A stretch of DNA of 64,000 nt from Epiperipatus broadwayi (lineage: Eukaryota; Onychophora; Udeonychophora; Euonychophora; Peripatidae), in assembly GCA_028023455.1 (NCBI GenBank), contig JAQFVV010012513.1, forward strand, positions 1,870,001 to 1,934,000. Direction: 5' to 3'. Below are positions 23,590-36,219 of the stretch, one piece after another (position 1 is the stretch's first letter; the number at the start of each line of letters is the position of its first letter). Made by a program: the position numbers and the translations under genes. A model generated the notes under the pieces. The model ran no database searches and had not been told where the DNA came from. It saw only the letters and a list, made by a program, of their open reading frames with translations.

Positions 23590-24165
23590 GTCTGCGAAAT
23601 TATGATATAGTATAGAATAGTGAATTGGTATTGACTGTAGATATATCAAGTCTATCAACTTGTCTCAAATCTTACTAATATTATCTTCTTGATAAGATTA
23701 TTTTTATAATTTTAAACTCATAAACTATAATGGGGTGGAATATATAAAAGCATTTTAAAATATGAGGATAAATTAGCTTAAAGAATAATATATTTAAAAA
23801 AGAAAATAATTTTAATAAAGTTGTAGTCACCCAATCTTAAATATGCTTCTACTGTTGTGAGTTATATAGTTTTAAAAACAAAAAAAATATGGTGAAACAT
23901 AAAACACTATTACTTTCATTATGGCAAATGTATTGTTTCAAAGATTTGTAGCAAATAGATTAGTTTAGAATATAAATTAGTAGTTAGTGAAAACTCAATA
24001 TGGATTTTCAAGAATCAAAAAGTGCTAAAAATATGAATTTTTGAATACAAAATGAAAGCAAAAAAATTAACAACTTCTAATTAACTGATTCATGTTTTGC
24101 CTTTTTCAATTTAATAATAATTATATAAATAATAAAAGTAATAGCAGTAGAAGTAGCCATAACAC
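23590..24165. other. AT-rich DNA, nothing recognised
   Basis: No feature seen before the trinucleotide cluster. Confidence 0.45.
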
Positions 24166-24173
24166 TAGCAATA

Positions 24174-24205
<32 letters not shown>

Positions 24206-24276
24206 ATGATAACAACAACAACAATAACAACAACAATAATAACAACAATAACAACAACAACAACAACAACAACAAC

Positions 24277-24329
<53 letters not shown>

Positions 24330-24428
24330 TAATAATAAGAAGAAGAAGAAAAAGAAGAAGAAAAAGAAGATGATGATGAATAAGAAGAAGAAGAAAAAGA
24401 AGATGCTGATGAAGAAGAAGAAAAACAA
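24166..24428. repeat. Compound trinucleotide microsatellite
   Basis: Successive blocks of TAG, AAC, AAT and AAG repeats with GATGATG inserts. It opens long artificial frames on both strands (poly-Val/Thr/Ile and poly-Leu/Phe). Confidence 0.97.
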
Positions 24429-24429
24429 A

Positions 24430-25523
24430 AATATATGAAGTTTAAGCATCAAAGAGATGGAGATAAGGCATAACCCCAAAAAAGCTTGATCATTAGAGTC
24501 TGCTACTCTATCACTATATTGAACCATGCAAGACATTTACTGACTGACATGAAAAATTGAAAAATAATTAATAAAACTCAAAGCACTTTCAAGTGGCATT
24601 CATTTTTTTAATTAATAGAAACATCCTTATTTTTCTTTTTTGGAATGCTAACAATAAGATGTTACTGATCTTCCAGGTTAAACCTATATCAGGATATAAA
24701 CATAGCTGCCATCTTTATGCCAATTTAGGGTAATCTTAAACAATCAAAGAAAATCATGTTGATATAAATCGTTAGTCTTATTACTTAAATTGACTGTTCT
24801 GATGCAGATATTAGCCTATGTTTTATCAATATGTTATGGGACTCAAAATTGGAAAAAAATACAACATTCAAACAGTAATTACTTTTAAATTTTTTTGGCC
24901 AATCAAACTGAAAACATAAAATTATAATGTGTCTATGGAGTTTACTTCAAGGCACGTACTTTGAACCATTGTATTGACCTAGCAAAACTTATTACATATT
25001 TTATAACTTTAAATCATTAAAATCAATAATTTTATTTGAATTACAAATACATTTAATAACAACAAATCATAAAACTGTCAGCAGAAAGCTGTATAATAAT
25101 ATATTAGCTTTCTACTCTTTTGCGATGGAATTTAAAATTATAAAAGATGTATTATATATAAAGTTAAAAGGAATATGGACACTGACATACAAGTCACTTT
25201 GAAAAGAGAAAAAAGATGGAATTCAGTTTTGCATAAAATTTTAATCCAACTCTAACTACTAGGGGAATAATAGATAAGTAAGTCAGGGAAACAGGTATGT
25301 ATTTAAACTCATCAGATTTTGTGAGCACACTAGCACTGTCCACATGTAGAAATTGTGAATAAAGGCAACAAATAATTATGCTATCAGCACAAAATAGCAT
25401 CATAATACAAGAGGAAGGCATCACTGTCTACTGCAAACTAGAGCAAGTTTGAATAATCAATGATTGAAAAATGAATAAAAGTTCATCACTTATTTACATC
25501 ATCATACTCTCATTCTTTCTCCT
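24430..25523. other. No feature recognised
   Basis: About 1.1 kb without a family match. Confidence 0.45.
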
Positions 25524-25535
25524 TAATGATGTTAT

Positions 25536-25733
25536 AATTATAAATTTATTAAACGCACATTGATTACGTAAGTTATATTTACTGAGGCCATAACCTCGAT
25601 AATATGCGTGTAAAAATGCGATAGTAGGGACCTCTACAGGTATTTTAAACACAAGCTTTCTTCCATAGCGTAAGCTCATGGTTAAAACACCTGTAGAGGT
25701 CCCTACTATCACATTTTTACATGCATATTATCG
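25536..25733. mobile_element. Family F fold-back, single copy with 11-bp duplication
   Basis: Starts AATTATAAATTTATTAAACGCACATTG, then arm GTAGGGACCTCTACAGG, a loop with AAGCTTTCTTCC, and the complementary arm CCTGTAGAGGTCCCTAC. The right outer end is missing. AATGATGTTAT occurs exactly at 25525-25535 and 25734-25744, so the insertion has an 11-bp target-site duplication. Confidence 0.8.
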
Positions 25734-25744
25734 AATGATGTTAT

Positions 25745-27237
25745 TAATGTGACCTGAACATCAAAGTTAGGAAAAACTCAGGCATCCATCCAGCAAATTA
25801 TTTTTCCTCAATTTTGACATCTCGGTGAATGATTTCAATTCAATCTGTGCAAACAATTTAATAGTTTTAAAACAAGACTGATATCTATATATTTATTGCA
25901 TCCAGTTTTACATTTATTGTAAATATCTTATGCTTCTGATTTGAGTGTATTTTAAAACAGGCAAGTAAATTGTGAATGTAGGTCTGCAATTTATCTCAGT
26001 GTAAAATTTAAAACTTATTGAGGAGAACAAAAATCAAAAATCTTAATAATAAACTTAAAAATATTATGATATGTACTTGTTATTAATTATGAAAGGTTTG
26101 GAATGGATTTGAGGACATGCTTCCTATGCCACAAAGAACATCACCAGGTAGCAGATGGAGAAATGACATCCAGATATGAAGATTATCTGTGATTAACCAG
26201 AATACCATTAGTAGGCATTTGCTGTCAGTGTGGAAATACTCCCTATCAGGAAGTGATATAGAAGATAGTGGTATGTTCACTTGTATAAAATGCCAAAGTT
26301 CATATTAAGAAGGATGTATAATCGAAGGAATTTAACACCATTCAATTAGTCAACACTTTGCAGAGTGATGAGTCAGTGAAAGAATTTTTCTATATCACTA
26401 CAAATCACTATAGGTGACAAGGGTAAAGAAAATAGCAATGATAGATGTCCATTTTATAAAGCTCTGCTAAGTGCATTAGATTGTGAAAAAAGGTTATTTC
26501 TGGTGAAAGAAGGCAATGTGAAACCACTTTGCATTATATTATGCTTATTTTAATATGGGTAAGACTATAGAAATCATTATCTTTGATGCTGAGACTTTAG
26601 GCTTAAGATGGTTTATAAAAACAAAGAACAGAAATGATTCATCTTTATGGATAATATAAGAGATATGAGGTGTTACATGGAATTGAAGAGGTGGGTAATG
26701 AAAGAAATAGAGTGAGAAAATGAATAAGTTTGTGATGTGAGCAATCTTTCAGGACCTGTCCATGTGATAAATAATATTGATAACAAACATGGTACTACAA
26801 AAGAAAGCTTTATTTGGATCATGATATTGATTTTAGCAGAATATTTGATCATTTGCTATTATTAAAAAAATTTGTTATTAAAATAAAGTGCCTACAATTA
26901 ATGAAGAATTAAAAATCCTAAAATGTGGTTACTGATGTTGATTTGAATCATTATAACTAAAATAGAATGATATAAATAAAAAACTTTGAACTAGTTTAAT
27001 TAAGCTGTTAATTTCACAAATGTAATAGAATTTATAAAGTATAGGGTACATATTTGCAATAGTTTCAATTTTTAATCTAAGGTCTCATCAATAAATGCAA
27101 AGACCAGCTATCCGTGCTTTTGCAGATAAGAATGCTAAAGCCATAGATTTTGTTCTCTTTTGCTAATATTGATATCTTTTATAAATAGTAATGATTTTTA
27201 AATTTTGAGTGCGCTGGCATTTAGTGTATAGCTTTTG
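25745..27237. other. Mostly unrecognised; one dispersed block
   Basis: At 26877-26960 the text AGTGCCTACAATTAATGAAG resembles 34690-34760 (TGTGCCTACAATTACTGAAG), which marks an unnamed dispersed repeat. Otherwise there is nothing I can support. Confidence 0.4.
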
Positions 27238-27725
27238 CCTATCGGCAAAATATGTTTGACTATTATGAATTTGAAGGTGCATAGAATTCAGGTTAAAGTC
27301 TGGTTAACAGTATTTACATATATTTTGTTTGCACTCAATAAATTAATTACTACTCTTCAATAGTTCATGGAATTTCCACCATTAACATCATAATATTAAC
27401 TCACTATAAATCACAAGATTTTGCAAAGGTTAATTTGTAAAGAAAATAGTGGACTTAAATAATGGAGAGAACAACAACTTCACAGTCTCACATCAAGATG
27501 CTTCAGATTCACCTATATAATTAGAAAGTTAGGTTAAAGATAAGACAGCCACTCTTATCTTTATAAAAGTCACTATCTTGTGTGGTGGTTTGGAAGATCC
27601 CTCTATCAGCAAAATATGCTTGACTATTATGGATTTTAAGGTGAATACAATTCAAGTTAAAGCCTGGTAAACAGTATTTACATATACTTTCTTGGCGCTC
27701 AATAAATTAATTACTATTCTTCTAT
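27238..27725. repeat. Two direct repeats of about 125 bp
   Basis: Copy 1 about 27238-27365 and copy 2 about 27602-27725 share CTATCRGCAAAATATG, TTGACTATTATG and CACTCAATAAATTAATTACT-type sequence, spaced by about 240 bp. No coding signal. Confidence 0.7.
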
Positions 27726-29217
27726 AATGGTTTTCTAATTTTATGCAATGTTTGAATAAGAAACATTCTAAATTAAAATTAAAAATTTAAAGAAATAAAT
27801 CTTACAACTTATTTTATAAAAAGTCAAGTTACAGTAAATATGATGGGAGGTCTTGGTATAAACATATGTAAATATTTAGCTTAATATAATAAAGAAAAAT
27901 ACTAATTCAAAAAGTTATTTTCATCTAATGTTTTTCATGCAGCAATTGTATTTTAAACTGAACCATTTGCAACGAAATAGATCAATTTCAAATCCAAAAA
28001 ATAGTAATATTAGTATCCTTTAAATATTATTTCTATTTTTTTATATTTGGAATATAAGTAGCATTATTTATCTGATACTATTTCATTAATAGTTGTGTTT
28101 GGGAGTTTGTAAAGATTAAAATGACTGCTGTATGAATGATCTTTGGATACAAAACATAACATGTTTATTGCTCCTAGGTAAATAATTTTGCAAGTATTGA
28201 TTATTTTCATATAAATTTCGATACTGAAAGTTTAGTAAAATGTTGTTGCCTATTATATATGATGTCTTATTCCAGTATATCTCAAATAAAATCGCTGAAA
28301 AAATTGTATATCGAGGTCTTTTAGAAAATATTATTTTTATAATTATAGTTTGTCTAAAATGTTTTATAAATAATAACTTAGCTTAAACCACGGCACATGC
28401 ACACAGATGGAACAGTATTTAAACTGAATAATCTCATTTCCAAACATAAGATAAAGACTTTTTAAAATATAGAATGGATCCACTCTATCTATGGACCAAT
28501 CTGAAGCATTTGAAACTAAGAGCATGACGATTTTGATTAATCACTTTAAATTACTAATGATAATTACTAAAATGTTTTAGTAATTATTTGAAGTTTAATA
28601 TATTTAACACCAATTACTAGTAATCTTTATTGAAATAGAGCACTAAAATTAAGTATTTATTACGCTGAAAAATAACATATTGATACTTTCAGTTTCAATA
28701 ATTATAAATTATTTAATTAAAATATATTACTAGCTATTTGGAAAAAAAAATTTTTAAAGAAAAAAAAAGTAGTTGTAAACTAGGTAAGTAATATATTAAG
28801 TGCTTACATACACCAGTCATCAACACCTGCTTGCATGTTTTAAAGAATTACTTTTATTGGTAAATTCAGTCATTGTATTCTTTCATGCCAATGAAATACT
28901 CGGAAGAAGGCCTATTGTAGAATTACTTTCAAAACAAGTGGTTTGATGTCATGCAACCACAAGTGGTGGATGTACAGTAGCTCTAACGTAAATAAAGTAA
29001 CCAACACCCCATTGCAGTTTTGAAGAAGTGCACAAATTAGGTCAATACCATTACACTATCTTTATGATTAACATTGAAAAAATATATTTATCTTTTGCTT
29101 TTATTTCAGTAATTGTAATTTTAAATTATTGAAAAGTACTTTTTTTTTTGATAATATGGTGATACTTTGTTTGCTTAATCCTCATTTTGTCATTTTTAAA
29201 ATAGCACTCACTGTAAT
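27726..29217. other. AT-rich DNA, nothing recognised
   Basis: No family match or domain seen. Confidence 0.45.
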
Positions 29218-30009
29218 AGAGATTATTTAAGTAATTTAGATTTTGCAGGTGATGTAGTTGTTTTTGCAAATAATACTTTAGAACTGGAGGAAATGTTGCA
29301 GGAATTACCAGATGAAAGTAGGAAAGTAGGACTAAAGATAAATGTTAAAACGACCAAAGTAATGTTCTATGGATTTTTTCAAAATATGAAAATAAAGATT
29401 GATTATGGGGAGTTAGAAGAAGTTAGCACCTACAAATACTTTGGTCAGATTATTAATACATATGGAAACATAATGAATAAAATTAATCACAGAATTAAAC
29501 TTGGTTGGAGTGCTTTTTGTAGAAATAACTTGATACTAAAAGAAAATATGCCTATGTGTTTGAAAAGGAAAGTTTTTAATAAATATGTTTTACCAGTTCT
29601 TATTTATGGATCTGAGACTTGGACACTTAATATAAGAGCAATACAGAAACTTCAGATCACTCAAAAAAGTATGGAGAGATGCATTTTAGAAGTATCAAGA
29701 AGAGATAAAAAATGCAATATATGGGTAAGAGAACAAACAGGTGTTACTGACCTAATTGAAAAAATTAAAAGACTGGAGTTGTGCTGGACATATTGCTAGA
29801 AGAGATAATAATAGATGGAAAATTGCAATCTGAAAGTGGATTCCAAAAGATTGTAAATGATCCAGAAAGAGACTACACGTGAGATGGATGAATGAAATAA
29901 GAAAGTGTGCATGGGTGATGTGGAGAAGAGAAGCTAAAGATAGGAGAAGATGGATTGAACTTGGAGAGATCTTTATCCTGCAATGGATTGATAATGGTTG
30001 ATGATGATG
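29218..30009 (+). pseudogene. LINE-1 reverse transcriptase C-terminus, frameshifted
   Basis: Homologous to 240-1030. It starts at GAGATTATTTAAGTAATTT just before the catalytic box, which reads LDFAGDVVVFAN (FADD changed to FAGD, so one catalytic Asp is lost). A 168-codon frame (29293-29799) carries YKYFGQI and YGSETWTLN, then a frameshift near 29777 precedes CWTYC/GHIARRDNNRW-type sequence. Stops follow. The tail is TGGTTGATGATGATGATAA, i.e. (GAT)n. Confidence 0.85.
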
Positions 30010-30404
30010 ATAACTTAGTAATTGAACTTATTTACACAGTCTATAAAAAAGTCATCGATAATATTATTAGGTATAAATAGAAAGACCGAAAAAAAATAAT
30101 TTTCCTTATAATTATAATGTCAATGTTGTTTTTTTCATAAAAAACTTATTTGTTATTTGCATTCCCTGTAGATAAGAATTGTTATTATATTCTAAATAAA
30201 AACTACAAAAATAATTTTAGAAATTACTATAAAATTGATATATCTATATTTTAATAACAATTTTACCTTTTACTTGTGGAAATATGAAAATTACTTTAAA
30301 AGCATAAATTATTTCTAAATTTGAAATACTAAGTAGTTTTTTCATAAATATTACCAAAATCACCCTTTTTTTAATTTTGTTGTAATATTCTATAAATACA
30401 ATTT
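30010..30404. other. AT-rich DNA, nothing recognised
   Basis: No feature seen between LINE-1 and the family B trimer. Confidence 0.45.
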
Positions 30405-30550
30405 ATCCAAACCTTTTCGAACACTTTTTTTAGAAAAACTCATTATTTGTAAATATATACATACAACTATGTTTCAACTGACCTGCAGTTTTTTTCAAAG
30501 TCAGTTTCCATTAAAGTGAACTGGCTCTGAAAAAGACTGCAGGACAGTTG

Positions 30551-30599
<49 letters not shown>

Positions 30600-30735
30600 G
30601 TGTATATATACAAATAAAGAGTTTTTCTAAGTGAACTGGCTCTGAAGAAGACTGCAGGACAATCGAAATGTAGGTGTATGTATATATGCACAAATAAAGA
30701 GTTTTGCTAAAAAGTGTTTGGAGTGGTTTGGAAAA
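30405..30735. mobile_element. Family B trimer, -,+,+ layout
   Basis: Inverted unit 30405-30515, direct unit about 30516-30625, direct unit 30626-30735; monomer about 110 bp. Landmarks are AGTGAACTGGCTCTGAA, GACTGCAGGACA, GTATATATAYACAAATAA and GAGTTTTKCTAA. The last unit has CTGAAGA (30642-30648), stem GACTG/CAATC around CAGGA, and GAAA (30665-30668). CUGANGA allows any base at N, so the core letters are intact. An (AT)n run lies inside the middle unit. I cannot identify the partner strand for stem I. Confidence 0.7.
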
Positions 30736-30837
30736 TTGTATAAGTAGTTTTTCATTATTATTATCAGTCGTTTATGAATTTTAGCCCTTTGTATTGCAAA
30801 ATAAGGAAAGTAAGAAAGTAGAATAATAATAAAAATA

Positions 30838-31465
30838 TTTTAAAGACTAAAGTAATGTCCCTTAGATTTTCTCAAAATAAAAAAAAATAAAAAATATAAT
30901 GATTAGATAGAAGTTAACAACTTAAATATGTTGGTCATATTACTACTACAGATGAAAATATAAAGGATCAAATTCCTCATACATTAAACAAGGTTGGAAA
31001 TATGTCTATGGGTTGAAAAAGAAGGCTTAAAATAAAAGTGTTTACCAGTTCCTTTTTTTGGATATGAGACTTGGCACATATCACAAATATAATACAGAAA
31101 CTTTATACCATTAAAAGATATATGGAGTGGTGCATGTTAGGACTAATAAAAATAGATAAAAATATAATATATTGGTGAGTTTATAAACATGTATTACTAA
31201 CATCATTTGAAATATATAAGAAACTGAAGTGAAATTGTTCTGAACATAGTGCTATAAGGAATGACAATAGTTGGACAGTTGAAATTTTGTATTGTATTTC
31301 AAAAGATTGTAAAAGACCTAGAAAAAGACCATATAAAAGATGGGTGATTTTAATAACACTGTGCTTAATGTTGATAATAGAACCTAAAGATTGGGAATAC
31401 GTTGAACTCAGAAAAACCTTCATTCTGCAGTGCATTGATAATGCTTAAAAATAATGATGAAGATG
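30838..31465 (+). pseudogene. LINE-1 fragment, heavily decayed
   Basis: Recognisable words in order: AAGACTAAAGTAATG (KTKVM), GAAGTTAACA...TATGTTGGTCA (YVGH for YLGQ), GGATATGAGACTTGG (GYETW), GATTGTAAAAGACCTAGAAA (DCKRPRK) and CTTCATTCTGCAGTGCATTGATAATG. It has many stops and deletions, and is older than the copy at 29.2 kb. Confidence 0.75.
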
Positions 31466-31509
31466 AGATAGCAATTTTATTTGACAATTCCTTTTATATA
31501 AACAATAAT

Positions 31510-32233
31510 AATCAAAACCTTTAGACACAAGCAGATTCTGGAGCCAGTCATTCCTACTGATAGACCACTGCCTAGAAATATGAACTTCATGAACTCGGCA
31601 ATTGAGCTGATGATTAAAAAATACATGGTCATCACCCCTGACACATTTAATAATTAAATCAAGATATGGGAAACCTACAGACTAATATATTCAGTCAACA
31701 TTGACATATGTCCTAATTTGAAGATTCCCAATAAGAAACTCATGACTCTCTTCAGCTTCTGGAGCATGGAGCCTAAATACCTGGATTTAGCACTCAAAAT
31801 CAACATCAATTCAGTGAGTACCAACTGGTCCCTTGCATATAAGAGAGGCATCATTAAAATCGATCTAATTTGCTCTTTTTGTCATAGGCATAAAGAAACC
31901 TTTGAACATATGATACGCTCATGCCCTGGTCTCTAGTTCACAAGAAGTACAATTGCCAAGAACTTCAACCTTGACCATTACTTAGTCATATCTCTCAATG
32001 ACAGCATAAGAACAAGATCAATTGCCACAATCAGATTGCCATTATTCATAAACTATGCAATTTGGACTGTAAGGTGCAGGAAAATAATCAACACCAGTAA
32101 ATTCAATGAAGATGCTTTTATCATTAGGAAAGTACAAAAAATGAAGAATCTTGACAAACTGCCAACTCAAGATTTTATGAAACATGGAATCTCATTAAGA
32201 ACCTTCGATGATCACACCAGTCTGGTGAACTAA
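31510..32233 (+). pseudogene. LINE-4 C-terminal zinc-knuckle domain (zf-RVT type)
   Basis: One frame continues across two in-frame stops (TAA near 31654, TAG at 31934-31936) to a TAA at 32231. It reads IWETYRLIYSVNIDICPNLK, then NWSLAYKRGIIKIDLICSFC, HRHKETFEHMIRSCPGL, and after the stop SIATIRLPLFINYAIWTVRC. The C-x2-C-x7-H-x4-C spacing (CSFC, H, C) is the zinc knuckle found behind the reverse transcriptase of several LINE clades. The catalytic RT part is absent. Two stops in an otherwise open 240-codon frame suggest modest age. Confidence 0.72.
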
Positions 32234-32519
32234 GTTATTCGTCAGGCAGATTGGGTAAATACACACCGTTCTTGACAGACTGCTTAGTCTGAACAGTAAA
32301 CAATGGTACCAGATATCACAGTTATTATCACACATTTATTTTATCCCTATTCTATTTGTATTAATCTATATGTCCTTATGAATTTATTAATGTATATATC
32401 ATATTCAATTTGCTTGTTTATCATCTTATTTTACACATGTATCAGCTTATATTTTATCTTTTTTTTTTGTACAATATACAACATATTGATTTTGCATTCA
32501 GTAAATTATAGAGAATAAA

Positions 32520-32640
32520 TGGGTTTACAAGCAGTCATTGAAGACCATGCAACACTTGGACAGTCCTAATATTGACAACAATCAATAATTTCAAACTGTT
32601 GTCAAGGCAATATAATATTATATTAATATGTATTTACGAT
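32520..32640 (-). repeat. Dispersed repeat shared with 44.1 kb
   Basis: The reverse strand contains TTGCCTTGACAACAGTTTGA and ATTGATTGTTGTCAATA, matched at 44126-44215 in the other orientation. It lies after LINE-4 and could be part of its 3' region. Confidence 0.5.
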
Positions 32641-32944
32641 CACTTGAGATTGATAATATTATCATTATTGATAAAGATTACTGACTACAGAGTTTATAGC
32701 TCCATCTGTTTTTTTTCAGCAGTAATCACAATTCTTTAGACAAAATAATGAATACATTACAATTGATAATTTAATTTCAAATACGATTAAATTTCTGTTA
32801 GTTAAAATGTGAACACAACATGCATAGTTATTTTTAGCCTTTGGTCTGATTGACTGAATTTACTTTCTGTGGAAGTGTATATGAAAGAATCATTTTCCTA
32901 AAACTATGATATAACTGAAACACAGGCTTATTATATACCTGTGT

Positions 32945-33205
32945 CTATATATGTAATATATAGGGTATATGAGCACAGACTTCCACATGACCCACCACTC
33001 TCCACACCATCTCATAATACTGATACACTCGAACACATTTATGTCGAAAAGACAAATAATCACCAATATACGTATTTCATGCTAAACCAACAATCATCAG
33101 TTGGTCCAGATAACCATCTCTACACATATATGCTATAAGTGCTCAGATATATATTAAGATAGTCAATCTTCATACTTCAATGAACAGGCTTCAATCTATG
33201 ATAAA
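32945..33205 (-). mobile_element. Family A copy with intact ribozyme
   Basis: Minus-strand copy: hammerhead at 33051-33115, internal block ATATACTGAGCACTT-like, leader truncated after CAATCTATG at 33200. The tRNA-like end is partly lost. Confidence 0.72.
33051..33115 (-). ncRNA. Type I hammerhead ribozyme, core intact
   Basis: CTGATGA (33100-33094), stem II with UUGUU/AGCAU (two weak or mismatched pairs), and GAAA (33078-33075) on the minus strand. Stem I GACCAA/UUGGUG is strong, with AUA at the cleavage site. The outer stem I GAUGGUUAUC is weaker than in the 1968-2032 copy. Confidence 0.7.
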
Positions 33206-34252
33206 AAATATTTGATTTCACAATATAAAATAAGTTAAACCAGGTATATCTAAAATATGTCCATTAGCTGTATGTAACTTTCAATCAAGATTCATGTGTC
33301 TTACCTATCATATTTGATTTTGCCAAGAGAAAAAAGAAAATAATGATTTGATACAAATTTTTATTAAATATTTTAATTTTTTATTCAATAATGGTCTGCT
33401 GTTTTACATCATTGTTTCCATCAAATGTTATAACTTTTCTAATATATTTCTGAAATAAATATTAAACCTAACTAATGTCAAAATTATGAACACTTTAATA
33501 TAGCATTATATTATTTTGGAATCCAGCCATCAGATAGAATTGATTAATGTGGCTTTTAGATTAATTGAGATTGCAATAGGTTAAAGTAAACTTTGCTTAT
33601 TGTTGAGACAACTCTTTGATCTTTCTTCTTCTGATTTTAAACAGTTAAGAGTTGCTTTCAATAATTTAATAATCATACAACTAACTGGATTTCCTTTTTT
33701 GTTAAAGTTTGTGGCTTTAAAACTGCCTTAATCTTGTGACTCAAGATTTACTTGTGGATTCCTTTAATTTTAAATCATATTAATCATAACATTTTAGTTC
33801 CAGTACTCTATTCATCCTCATTATTACTGTTGCAATGTGAGGATTTTTTTTTTAATAGAGTCTTAGCAGAATCCTAAATTTTAACTACAAAACTGTAGAC
33901 CCTATTAGCAATTATCAAAATAAAAAAATGTTATTATAATATTGATGTGTTACCAGTGTAACAAAACATTAAAAGCTTTAAATAATATTTGTCTAAATCG
34001 CATGTTGTTAATAAATTGGTAATACTTGAAAGTTTTCTAGTCTTTCACATGCGCGATTATTTCTCAGACAGCCAATCAGATTTTAAAAGCTTTAGAGGAA
34101 TCTAACTTTCTCACCAATCTTATAAGTTGTTTTCAATGTATGCAAATACAGAGCTTATTATTAGCATTTATATATATTTCAATTCGTACTATGTATTATG
34201 ATCGTCATCTTTTCTTCATACTATAATCTATTTTTCAATATATTGGAATAAA
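33206..34252. other. AT-rich DNA, nothing recognised
   Basis: No family match or domain. Confidence 0.45.
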
Positions 34253-34266
34253 TTTATAGTCATCTT

Positions 34267-34369
34267 TTTTTTTTCATGTGTCATAGTATCGACGAGGAAG
34301 CAAACCCGCTAACCCGGGACAGTTTGTAAGGCGACTGTGCTGACCTCTCAATGACCAACGCGTGACAAT
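34267..34369 (-). mobile_element. SINE-T copy 3
   Basis: Minus strand from GTCACGCGTTGGTCATTG, A-box AGAGGTCAGCACAG, B-box GCGGGTTTGCTTCCTCG, CTATGACACATG and poly-A. It is flanked by TTTATAGTCATCTT at 34253-34266 and 34370-34383, a perfect 14-bp target-site duplication. Confidence 0.92.
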
Positions 34370-34383
34370 TTTATAGTCATCTT

Positions 34384-35232
34384 CTGTCTGTTTTTGCTGA
34401 AATACAACTTACATCTACTAATATCAAGTAGTTATCTGAATACATAATTCTCAGTTTACCAGTGCAAATTTGAAGGACTGCCCCATACTTATTCATATGA
34501 TCCTCAATAATCCTAAATATTTTTATTCTTCAAATTTGTAAATATTAATCAAAATTTTATTTTACATTTCCGTATTAATCGGCACTGAAAATGTCATTTA
34601 AGCTTTGTAGAATTTATTTTTTCTAGATCATCATATTAAATATTATATATGATAATTTTTTATTATTAAGATTTCTTGTTAATAAAATAATGTGCCTACA
34701 ATTACTGAAGTATTGAAAGTACTAAGATATAGTTACTGACACGGATTCAAGGCAATGGAACACAAGAAGAATGACAAGTATAAAACATTTGGCTAGTGTA
34801 ATTTGGCATTCTGCTTCAAAATTATAATTTTGTATAATGGTAGGTGTAAAATAATGAGTGTTGATGGCCATTAAATAAGTCAACACCTCACTGGTTGAGA
34901 AAGAGAATTCTTCCAAGACAGAAGATCATTGTAGGTGTCAATGGTGAGAAGCAAGTGGTAGACAGGTGTTCACTTTATGGGTTCTTCTTGCACATTAAAC
35001 CTTTTATGGAAGTTATTTGTACTAAAAACAGCAATGGAAAAACCCTTTACCTTATAATTCTGTTTTATTATGAGTTTAATTTTACTTAGCCTGATGTTCC
35101 CTTAAGCAAATAATTTTTATATTGACTTGACTTACTGTTAAAATATGATAATATTCATATTATAACAGAAACTTTATGAGCATATTTATTTTTTCAGTAA
35201 AAACAGTAAGTTTGTGACTATATAACTTCTTA
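34384..35232. other. Unrecognised, with one dispersed block
   Basis: 34690-34760 matches 26877-26960 (see there). Nothing else is seen. Confidence 0.4.
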
Positions 35233-35985
35233 AATCATCATCATCATTGTCAACCATTATCAATCCCATGAAGGACAAAGATATCTCCAAGTTCAACCTT
35301 TTTTTCTTATCTCTAGGTTCTATCTCAATGTCAACAATACACACTTTTTTATTTCATCCATCCATCTCACATGTGGCATTTTTCTAGATCTTTTACAATG
35401 TCTTAGAATCCAGTTTAATTCTCTAATTGTCCATCTATTATCACCTTTAGAAATATGTCCAGCCCAACTCCAGCCTTTTAATTCTTATAATGATGTCAGT
35501 AACACCTGTTGGTTTTCATTCACATGTATTTCATTTTCGATATCTTATTACTTCTAACATACATCTCTCCATGCTTCATTGAGTGGTCTAAAATCTCTCT
35601 ATTGCTTTTGTATTAAGTGTCCAAACCTCAGATTCATAAGTAAGAACTAGTAAAACATATTTATTAACAACCTTCCATTTTAAACACATAGACATTTTTC
35701 CTTTTGATATTACGTTATTTCTACCAAAAGCACTCCAACCAAATTTAATTCTTTGATTAATTTGGTCCATTATGTTTCCTTCTGTAGTAATAATCTGTCC
35801 AAATTTGTTGTAGTTATTAACTTCTTCTAACTTATCATAATCAATCTTTATTTTTATCTTTTGAGAAAATTCCATTTAACATTATTTTAGTCTTTTTAAC
35901 ATTTACTTTTAGTCCTTCTGCCTTACTTTCATATAATCACTCTTGCAATATTTGCTGAAGCTCTGAAGCATTATTTCTAAAAAAA
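35233..35985 (-). pseudogene. LINE-1 reverse transcriptase C-terminus, minus copy
   Basis: Starts on the plus strand with the reversed tail ATCATCATCATCATTGTCAACC. On the minus strand it carries KIKIDYDKLEEVNNYNKFGQ, then ITTEGNIMDQINQRIKFGWS, RNNVISKGKMSMCLKWK and TYESEVWTLN (YGSETW degraded). Frameshifts separate this 95-codon frame from the C-terminal block. It is 5'-truncated near 35985, after the NNASELQ region. Confidence 0.8.
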
Positions 35986-36219
35986 AACAATTTTCAGCTG
36001 TTATTATAATTATTCATATTGTATGTGAATATGGATGAGATTTCTCACCAACATGCATTAGCCAGCTTGATGAGTTTATTGGCTTTTCCCCTCCAAGTTT
36101 AAAATCAAGAAACAAGCACTATGGTATTTAATTTTGGTTGCTTAATAAGGCATAATGAATGTGTGTGTGAATGAAATTTTTTTATTTCTAATAAATATTT
36201 AATATTGTGTCAAACAAAA

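Noticed and set aside
24092-24536. Long open frames (poly-Val/Thr/Ile on plus, poly-Leu/Phe on minus)
   Set aside because: They are translations of a compound trinucleotide microsatellite.
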